From positions 1 through 7,141 of the forward strand of contig JAGKSZ010000058.1 of the NCBI GenBank assembly GCA_018991295.1: DNA of 7,141 nt. The letters are read 5' to 3'. Source of the stretch: Porphyrobacter sp. Lineage in GTDB: Bacteria > Pseudomonadota > Alphaproteobacteria > Sphingomonadales > Sphingomonadaceae. This document shows positions 1 to 6,061 of the stretch, one piece after another (positions within the stretch are counted from its first letter, which is position 1; every line of letters begins with the position of its first letter). Position numbers and translations under genes: made by a program. The notes beneath the pieces were generated by a model, which was given only the letters and a program-made list of their open reading frames with translations, did no database searches and was not told the DNA's origin.

Positions 1-2970
1 GGGCCCATGACCCTTCCGAACCTCGCACGCGGCGGAAGTTCGGAGAATGTCTCCGCCAATATCGCCGGCGGCGATGCATTTGGTGGCAGCCGTTCGGTCC
101 GCGTGGTCAACACCGGCACGCTCACCATTGAAACCGACGGCGGCGGCGATGCGAGTGCGCAGGGCGGCGATGGATCGGGCACGGGCAATGGCGGGGCGGC
201 AAATGCCGGTGCGATCCTGTTCGAGGTCATCAATGCGACAGCCAATCTGCGCGGCCGCTTTGCCCTTGCCAATAATGCGATCGGCGGCAGAGGCCAGCGC
301 GGGGGCAATGCAGGTGGCGGTTCGATCACCGCCATCGCCACGAATGCACAGATCAATCTTGCCGCAGGCGTTGGCGGGCCGGGCGTGCTCGCACTTGACA
401 GCACCATGACCGGCGGGGCCGGGCTTGAGGTGGGCGGCGCAGCGCAGGGCAGCGCCGTCAATGTCACGCTGACGGGCGCGCAGATCGGCGGCGGCGGACT
501 GTCGATCGATCACAATGCCTTCGGCGGCGCGAGCACGGCAGCATCGGGGATCGGCGGGAATGCGACCGGCGCCGAGATTGTGCTGACGGCGACCAATTCG
601 ACCCTCGCGCTGGAGGGCAGCGTGCTCATCAATGCCAGTGCCACGGGCGGTGCTGGGGGGCTGGTGGACGGCACCGGCGGCTCGGGCGAAGCGCGCCCTG
701 TCGATGTCGCGCTGATCGATACGACACTCACCATTGCGCCGCCTGCCAACAGCGGCTTTGCACGGCTTGCGGTGCGCGCCGATGCGGGCGGGGGGCAGGG
801 CCGCAGGCTCGGCAATGCTGCAGCCGGACGCGCTTCGCTCGCGCTGACCCGATCGGTGGTCAACCCCGGCCTTCTGCTGGTCAGCGCACAAGGTTCATCG
901 CTCGGCTCGGGCGGGCAGATTGGCGGCACGGCAACAGGCGGGCAAGCGCGGATCGCGCTGGGCGATGCGAGCACCCTCAATGCGGCCGAAATCACCCTCA
1001 CCGGAAGCGCGATCACCACTTTCGGCGGCAGTGCGCGCGGCGGCACGGCAGCGTTGCAGCTGGCGGCGGGTAATCCCTCCAGCCTCACCGCCGACAAATT
1101 GTTCATGCTGGCCGATGCAACCGGCGCCAATTCCGGGGTTTCACCCAATAACGCCGGACAGTTTTTCCTCACCGTCAATGGCGGCAATCTCAATGTCGGG
1201 GAGCTGATCGCCACTTCGCGCGGCGATGCGGTCGATAGTGATGCGCCGGCATCGCAGCTTGTTGCCGATGGTGGCAACATCAACGTCACCGGCGCGCTGA
1301 CCGCCTTTGCGTTTGGCAATCTCCTGCTGCGCACTGGCAGCGGCGGGATTATCGGCAGCGCCCCAGTCCCCGCGAGCACCACCGCGATCCAGCTTGATGC
1401 GGTGGGAACGGTTGAGATCATCGGTGACGGCAGCAGCGGCGGGATCGGCGGGCAATCGATTGATATCACCGCGGGCCGCTCGATCCTGATCGGTGGCAAT
1501 CTGTCGAGCTTCAGCGGGCCGATCACGCTCACCGCCAATCGCGGCGGAGCGCCGACGCTGAACCCGCCGCCAGCCTCGGTCATCAGAATGTCGCCCGGCA
1601 CGCGCATTGATGCCGGCACCGGAACTGTCAGGCTGCGCCTGCTGGACGGCGGCGGCGATCCGCAATTTGCAGCCGGGGCGATCTCGCTGGCGAACATCGC
1701 CGCGCAGACCATCGATGTGCGCCATTTCGGCACTGGCGCAGCCAGCAATATCGAAGTGCTGGCGGGCGCCGTGCTGTCCGCCTCGGGCCCCGGGCGAGCG
1801 ATTGATCTTGCCGCGCTCGGCGGCGAGGTGATCAATCTTGCGGGCGATGCGGGCCTCGTGCTCACCGGCGGCGGGCATTACGCGATCTTTGCGGCCACCC
1901 CCACGGGCTCGCAGATCGGCAGCTTTGCCAATTATCTGCGGCGTTACAATGTCGCGAATGCAGCAGCCTATGACCAGCTCGATCCGGGCGGCAATTTCGC
2001 CGCCTTCCGGATCGCACCAGTGCTGACCGTGACCGCCAATGATGCCTCGCGCTTCTATGGCAGCGCCAATCCTGCCTTTACGGCCAGTTTTGCCGGGTTC
2101 CTGCCGGGCGACGGGGTGGGCGATATCTCTGGTGCAGCCCAGCTGACGACACTGGCAGGGCTTACCTCCGGGATCGGCACCTTTGCCATTGACGCAAGCC
2201 TTGGGTCATTGCTGAGCGCACAGGGATACCAGTTCGTCTTCGCGCCCGGCATCCTCAGCATCACCCCGCGCCCGATCACGGTCACCGCGAACAATGCCAC
2301 CCGGATTTACGGCAACGCCAATCCCTCGCTGACCTTTGTGGTGGGCGGGCAGGGTCTGGTGAACGGCGATCAGCTGACCGGCGCGCTGGCGACTGCGGCA
2401 GGGCTGGCGACCGGCATCGGCAATGTTGCGATCACGCAGGGCACGCTGGCGGCGAGCGCCAATTATGCGCTGACCTTCGCGCCCGGCATCCTCAGCATCA
2501 CTGCGCGCCCGCTGACCCTGACTGCCGACGACCTGTCCAAGCTGCTTGGTCTGCCCGATCCGCCATTGACCGTGACCATCTCCGGCGATGGACTTGTCAA
2601 CGGCGATCAGCTCAGCGGCGCCCTTGTGCGCGATCCGGGCGAGAGGATCGGGCAGTTTGCGATCCGCCGGGGGACCCTTGGTGCGGGCGACAATTACGCT
2701 GTTACCTTCATCGGCGGCACCTTCACCATCGACGCCCCGCCGGCCCCGCCCGAAATCACCAACCCGACCTTGTTCGACTATCTGATTGCCCCGATCGACA
2801 CCCGGCCTTCGCCGCGCAACGAGGATGATGAACGCTTCGGCATCGATTTCCCGGATCAGCCCGAGGCTCCGCTGATCGTGGAGGACCCGCTGCTTGATGA
2901 TCCGGTGACGAGCGGCGGCGATGCCTCGATTTATGGCGGCGGGGCCAAACCCCCGGCGGGAGACAAGTGA
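1..2970 (+). CDS. Filamentous-haemagglutinin-like (two-partner secretion type) exoprotein with MBG repeats, 5'-truncated
   Basis: Large secreted or surface adhesin-like protein. The frame is open from base 1. The first ATG (position 7) has no ribosome-binding site and is not followed by a signal peptide, so the true start, and any haemagglutination/TPS secretion domain, should lie upstream. Numbering from that ATG, residues 38-423 form ten degenerate Gly-rich repeats and 424-618 are further beta-helix-like sequence (alternating short hydrophobic strands, for example QSIDITAGRSILIGGNL). Residues 619-671 are a Tyr/Phe-bearing module (GHYAIFAATP, NYLRRYNVANAAAYDQL) like the one that commonly precedes MBG repeats in FHA-family proteins. 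Residues 672-909 are three MBG-type repeats, and about 910-987 are a Pro/Asp/Glu-rich tail with motif VTSGGDASIYGGG. There are no cysteines in the visible part, and no C-terminal barrel or membrane anchor, which fits export through a TpsB/FhaC-like partner; none is encoded here. TGA at 2968-2970 is one base before the next start. The family call is confident; the ligand or role is unknown. Confidence 0.85.
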   Translation, partial: GPMTLPNLARGGSSENVSANIAGGDAFGGSRSVRVVNTGTLTIETDGGGDASAQGGDGSGTGNGGAANAGAILFEVINATANLRGRFALANNAIGGRGQRGGNAGGGSITAIATNAQINLAAGVGGPGVLALDSTMTGGAGLEVGGAAQGSAVNVTLTGAQIGGGGLSIDHNAFGGASTAASGIGGNATGAEIVLTATNSTLALEGSVLINASATGGAGGLVDGTGGSGEARPVDVALIDTTLTIAPPANSGFARLAVRADAGGGQGRRLGNAAAGRASLALTRSVVNPGLLLVSAQGSSLGSGGQIGGTATGGQARIALGDASTLNAAEITLTGSAITTFGGSARGGTAALQLAAGNPSSLTADKLFMLADATGANSGVSPNNAGQFFLTVNGGNLNVGELIATSRGDAVDSDAPASQLVADGGNINVTGALTAFAFGNLLLRTGSGGIIGSAPVPASTTAIQLDAVGTVEIIGDGSSGGIGGQSIDITAGRSILIGGNLSSFSGPITLTANRGGAPTLNPPPASVIRMSPGTRIDAGTGTVRLRLLDGGGDPQFAAGAISLANIAAQTIDVRHFGTGAASNIEVLAGAVLSASGPGRAIDLAALGGEVINLAGDAGLVLTGGGHYAIFAATPTGSQIGSFANYLRRYNVANAAAYDQLDPGGNFAAFRIAPVLTVTANDASRFYGSANPAFTASFAGFLPGDGVGDISGAAQLTTLAGLTSGIGTFAIDASLGSLLSAQGYQFVFAPGILSITPRPITVTANNATRIYGNANPSLTFVVGGQGLVNGDQLTGALATAAGLATGIGNVAITQGTLAASANYALTFAPGILSITARPLTLTADDLSKLLGLPDPPLTVTISGDGLVNGDQLSGALVRDPGERIGQFAIRRGTLGAGDNYAVTFIGGTFTIDAPPAPPEITNPTLFDYLIAPIDTRPSPRNEDDERFGIDFPDQPEAPLIVEDPLLDDPVTSGGDASIYGGGAKPPAGDK
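118..1275 (+). repeat. Ten degenerate Gly-rich solenoid repeats in the adhesin (30-44 residues each)
   Basis: Aligning the protein by eye gives ten consecutive units starting (residue numbers from the ATG at 7) at about 38, 78, 115, 159, 199, 240, 284, 323, 358 and 394, ending at 423. A typical unit starts with a short strand such as TLxL or TLTI and continues with a second strand (LxLxAxA). A Gly-rich turn with GG pairs follows, often as GGxAxGG, and the unit closes with a strand such as AxIxLT plus a small residue. Units 4, 5 and 7 show this best; units 8-10 are shorter and lose the glycine loop. The pattern fits a beta-helix or solenoid with protruding Gly loops. The repetition is at protein level and diverged, so it is an old expansion. 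Unit boundaries are approximate. Confidence 0.7.
2020..2733 (+). repeat. Three tandem MBG-type repeats in the adhesin C-terminal region
   Basis: Three repeats of about 74-85 residues begin at 2020, 2275 and 2512 (residues 672, 757 and 836 from the ATG at 7). Each starts with a strand of the type LTVTAND, followed in the first two by an aromatic-Gly turn (SRFYGSANPAF, TRIYGNANPSL). A middle GDQLxGAL-like strand follows (GDGVGDISGAA in repeat 1, VNGDQLTGAL in 2, VNGDQLSGAL in 3), then IGxFAIxxGxL and a closing YxxxFxxGxxxI strand. This matches the Ig-like MBG/YDG repeats found near the C-terminus of many FHA-family adhesins. Repeats 1 and 2 share an exact 27-base block encoding FAPGILSIT (2238-2264 and 2475-2501). 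Repeat 3 has lost the YG turn (KLLGLPDPP) and is the most diverged. Confidence 0.8.
2958..2963 (+). promoter_or_regulatory. Ribosome-binding site for the CHAT gene
   Basis: GGGAGA lies 8 bases before the ATG at 2972, a good Shine-Dalgarno at normal spacing. It sits inside the last codons of the adhesin gene, so ribosomes finishing the adhesin end next to the CHAT start (TGA G ATG), an arrangement that favours translational coupling. It also decides the start at 2972 over the in-frame ATG codons at 2921 and 2933. Confidence 0.7.
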
Positions 2971-2971
2971 G

Positions 2972-5900
2972 ATGAGCCGGCACAGCTTCCCGCTCCGCAC
3001 GATCATCGCTTCGGCCGCGCTTGCCGGGCTGGCCGCAGGCGCCCTGATCGCAAGTCCCGGTGCGGCGCGCGACACCACGCCGACCAGCCTTGCCTTGCGC
3101 GATACCTTCCCGATCGGGTCGAACGGGCTGTGCGAGGCGCAGATCCTCCCGCCAGATCCCGGCGCTGGCCTGTTCGATCGGCGCTATGCGGTGATTTGCC
3201 GTGATGCCGCAGCACCTGTGGGTACCTTGTGGGTGGTCAAGAACAAGGCTGGCCTCGCGAGCGGCCCGGCACAATTTCTGGGCGAGGGCCACGGCTGTAT
3301 GGGCGATGCTGCCGCTGCGCCTGCCGCATTGCCTGGCCTTGCCGCGGTCGAGCGGCTGGTTTGCAGGCGTCAGGGCTCAATCCTTGCCACCGATCTGCTG
3401 ATCGCTGAGCGCGCGGGCCGGACTTATGCCGCCGCTGGCCTTGCCGCCTACACCAAGGCGCTTGAGCTTGGTCTGGCCTCGCTTGCCAGCAATGCCGTGG
3501 TGCCCGGCACAGTCGAAATCCCGCTGACCAGCACCACCGATGCCGCCGCCTTCGCCCGCCAGCAGGCCGAAGCGATCGCCGCTGATCAGGCGTTGGCCGA
3601 AGCCTACCGCCGCTCAAACGCCGGCAATTTTGCCGAAGCAGCCGAATTCTTCGCCGTTTCGGCAGCCGCGCTTGCCGGGCCGGGCGCCGCCGAGGCGCAA
3701 CTCAACGCGGCGCTCCAGCAGTCCAATCTCGGCAATTTTGCCGAAAGCCGCCGCCTGTTCGCGCTGGTCCGCCCCGCAGGCGGGAGCAGCCCGGTGCTGG
3801 CCCGGCTGCTGCGCAACTACGAGGCGATGGATGCGCTTAACCAGCGCCAGCCGGGACGCGCACTGGCGTTGCTCGATGCGGCGCTGGCCAGCGAGTTCGG
3901 CCTTGAGCAGGCAGCGCGTGAACTTACGATCGGCCCTGCTCTTGCCGGGCAGCTGGCAAGCGAGAGCGGGCGGATCACGGCCGAATATTCGCTGAGCTTG
4001 ACCCCTCTTGAACGCGCCCGGCTGCTCGATGGGCAGCACGCCTATCTCAAGGCCACCGCGCTGCGCCAGGTGGGACGAACCGCAGAGGCCCCGGCGCTGC
4101 TCGCGGCGGCCGAACGCGCCTTTGCCGATGTGCGCGAGGGCCGTGTGGTATCGGTCGCGTGGTTGCGTGCGCAGGTTCTGGGTGAGCTGGCCGAAGTCGC
4201 CGAGCGGGTAGGGCGCTCCGCCGAAGCCGAGGCGCTGCACCGCGATGGCATCGCCCTGCTTGAGGCGACCTATCCCGGCTCGCCTGCGCTTGGCAGCGCG
4301 CGTGCGCAGCTGGCCGGGCTTTATTCCCGATCTGGCAAGCGCGAGGCAGCGCTGGAGATTTACCGCAGCGTTGTTGCCGATGCACAGGGCCGGGCGCTGC
4401 CTTCGCTGCGCGGGGTGATGACCCCCTACTTCGCGCTGCTGACCGATGGCACGGCAACTGACAGCGTGGGTGCTGCCGCCGATCTTTTCGCCGCCGCCCA
4501 GCTGCTCCAGCGGCCCGGACTTGCCCAGACACAGGCGGCCCTGGCCCGCGAACTGTCCGAAGGCACGGATGAAGCCGCCCAGCTGTTCCGCACCGCCACC
4601 AATCTGGGGCGCGCAATCGAGCAGTTGCGCATCGGCCTTCTGGAACTCGAAAGCCTGCCCGAGGCTGCCACCCGGCAGGCCGCCCAGATCAAAGAGCGCC
4701 GTGAACGGCTGGCCCAATTGCAGCAGCAACAGGCTGAAGTGCTGACCCGGCTGGCTGCCTATCCTCGCTACCGTGCCGTCTCCGACAGCGCGATCACGCT
4801 CGCTGAATTGCAGGCGATCCTCGCGCCGGGCGAGGCCTATGTGAAACTGGTGACGCTCGATCGCGATGCTTACGTGATCTATGCAAGGGCCGATGCGGCA
4901 CGGGTGTGGCGGGCCGATGCGACGCCACGGCAGCTCGATCAGCTGGTCAGCGCCATCCGCGAAAGCATCGCCGTGGTCGAAGGTGGGCAGGTGTTGACCT
5001 ATCCATTCGACATGCTCCGCGCGCGGGAACTTTATGTGCGCCTGTTCGCACCGGTTGCCGATGAACTGCCGCGCGTGAGCCATCTGATCTTCGAGCCCGA
5101 TGGCGCGCTTCTCAAATTGCCGGTCAACCTGCTGGTCACCGATGATGCCAGCGTTGCCGCCTATCAGGCGCGCATGAAGCAGCAGGACGCCGACGAATAT
5201 GACTTCCGCGGCACCCGCTGGCTTGGCCGCGAAACGCAGGTGAGCACTTCGGTTGCCGCCTCGGCCTTCCGCGATGTGCGCCGCAGCCGTCCTTCGAATG
5301 GGAAGCGCGCCTATCTGGGCCTTGGCGAGAATGCTCCGATCGGGTCGGCCACAGCCGGCGCAGCGCGCACCCGGGCGGCGCGAGAGGCGGGCGACAAATG
5401 CGGGTGGTCGCCCAATATCTGGGCCAATCCGATCAAGGCCGACGAAATGCGCAGGGCAGCCGCCCGGCTGGGCGCAACATCGACGGGGCTGACCGGCACG
5501 GGCTTTACCGACAGCGCCATCGCCGGCCTGCCCGATCTGGCCGAATACCGCATCCTTCACTTTGCCACCCACGGGCTTGTCACCGCGCCGCAGCCCGAAT
5601 GTCCGCCGCGCCCGGCGCTGCTGACCAGTTTCGATGCCAGCGATGCCTCTGACGGCCTGCTCAGCTTTGGCGAGATCTTCGGCCTCAGGATCGATGCTGA
5701 TCTGGTCATTCTTTCGGCCTGCGATACCGCTGGCAGCGCGACCATCGGTGCGACCCGCGAGGCAGGGGTGACGAGCGGCGGCGATTTTGCGCTTGATGGG
5801 CTGGTGCGCGCCTTTGTCGGTGCGGGCGGGCGCACGGTATTGGCAAGCCACTGGCCGGTGCCAGACGATTTCAACGCCACCGGACGGCTGATCGAAGGCC

Positions 5901-6046
5901 TGTTTGCCGCAGGGGAGCCGCGCGCGACCGCCGATGCGCTCAGGACCTCGCAGGCTACGCTGATGGACCAAGCGGAAACCTCGCACCCCTTCTACTGGTC
6001 AGCCTTTGCCGTGGTCGGCGACGGGGCGGCGGGCCTGGTGCGCTGA
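2972..6046 (+). CDS. Exported TPR-CHAT caspase-like protease
   Basis: Predicted cysteine peptidase of the CHAT family (caspase fold, Caspase HetF Associated with TPRs), 1024 residues. The ATG at 2972 has a good ribosome-binding site and opens directly into a signal peptide: basic start, hydrophobic core TIIASAALAGLAAGALIA, likely cut near SPGAA/RD (about residue 32). The mature protein should therefore be periplasmic or secreted. Residues 40-135 form a domain with four cysteines (C54, C76, C109, C131). About 205-500 is Ala-rich helical repeats of TPR type (AEAYRRSNAGNFAEAAEFF, LGNFAESRRLF), and about 567-592 is a short coiled coil (KERRERLAQLQQQQAEVL). The CHAT domain runs from about 610 to 1020: HLIFEPDGALLKLP at 704-717, HFATHG with catalytic His867, LSACDT with catalytic Cys917, RTVLASHWPVP, and the usual terminal HPFYWSAFAVVGD. 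Both catalytic residues are present, so it should be active. The substrate is unknown; the adjacent adhesin is a candidate by position only. Confidence 0.9.
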   Translation: MSRHSFPLRTIIASAALAGLAAGALIASPGAARDTTPTSLALRDTFPIGSNGLCEAQILPPDPGAGLFDRRYAVICRDAAAPVGTLWVVKNKAGLASGPAQFLGEGHGCMGDAAAAPAALPGLAAVERLVCRRQGSILATDLLIAERAGRTYAAAGLAAYTKALELGLASLASNAVVPGTVEIPLTSTTDAAAFARQQAEAIAADQALAEAYRRSNAGNFAEAAEFFAVSAAALAGPGAAEAQLNAALQQSNLGNFAESRRLFALVRPAGGSSPVLARLLRNYEAMDALNQRQPGRALALLDAALASEFGLEQAARELTIGPALAGQLASESGRITAEYSLSLTPLERARLLDGQHAYLKATALRQVGRTAEAPALLAAAERAFADVREGRVVSVAWLRAQVLGELAEVAERVGRSAEAEALHRDGIALLEATYPGSPALGSARAQLAGLYSRSGKREAALEIYRSVVADAQGRALPSLRGVMTPYFALLTDGTATDSVGAAADLFAAAQLLQRPGLAQTQAALARELSEGTDEAAQLFRTATNLGRAIEQLRIGLLELESLPEAATRQAAQIKERRERLAQLQQQQAEVLTRLAAYPRYRAVSDSAITLAELQAILAPGEAYVKLVTLDRDAYVIYARADAARVWRADATPRQLDQLVSAIRESIAVVEGGQVLTYPFDMLRARELYVRLFAPVADELPRVSHLIFEPDGALLKLPVNLLVTDDASVAAYQARMKQQDADEYDFRGTRWLGRETQVSTSVAASAFRDVRRSRPSNGKRAYLGLGENAPIGSATAGAARTRAAREAGDKCGWSPNIWANPIKADEMRRAAARLGATSTGLTGTGFTDSAIAGLPDLAEYRILHFATHGLVTAPQPECPPRPALLTSFDASDASDGLLSFGEIFGLRIDADLVILSACDTAGSATIGATREAGVTSGGDFALDGLVRAFVGAGGRTVLASHWPVPDDFNATGRLIEGLFAAGEPRATADALRTSQATLMDQAETSHPFYWSAFAVVGDGAAGLVR

Positions 6047-6048
6047 GG
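6045..6048 (+). promoter_or_regulatory. Possible ribosome-binding site for the CHASE2 gene
   Basis: GAGG overlaps the CHAT stop codon (TGA at 6044-6046) and lies 13 bases before the ATG at 6062, longer than ideal. No better purine-rich site exists in the 15-base gap. Initiation is therefore probably modest or coupled to termination of the CHAT gene. Confidence 0.35.
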
Positions 6049-6061
6049 CATCACCGTTGCG

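Noticed and set aside
7..9. ATG at 7 as the true adhesin start.
   Set aside because: The frame is open to base 1, there is no ribosome-binding site, no signal peptide follows, and the sequence is already Gly-rich repeat material.
118..660. RTX calcium-binding nonapeptides or mycobacterial PE-PGRS-like repeats.
   Set aside because: GG pairs occur, but the GGxGxDxUx pattern with regular Asp is absent, and the period is about 40 residues with alternating beta strands.
510..1865. A 451-codon open frame on the minus strand within the adhesin gene.
   Set aside because: Low-complexity Ser/Pro/Ala composition is the antisense image of Gly/Ala/Asp codons; there is no ribosome-binding site or domain.
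2921..2971. Upstream in-frame ATG (2921) as the CHAT start.
   Set aside because: It would overlap the adhesin gene by 50 bases and put 17 charged and polar residues before the signal peptide. The ATG at 2972 has a well-spaced GGGAGA site and begins a canonical signal peptide.
3614..5986. A 790-codon open frame on the minus strand across most of the CHAT gene.
   Set aside because: It lies opposite a clearly real CHAT protein; high G/C codon use on the plus strand removes antisense stops. Its translation shows no recognisable domain and is rich in Arg, Gly and Gln as expected for a shadow frame.
6047..6061. Terminator or promoter between the CHAT and CHASE2 genes.
   Set aside because: The gap is only 15 bases, with no inverted repeat, T-run or recognisable -35/-10 boxes.
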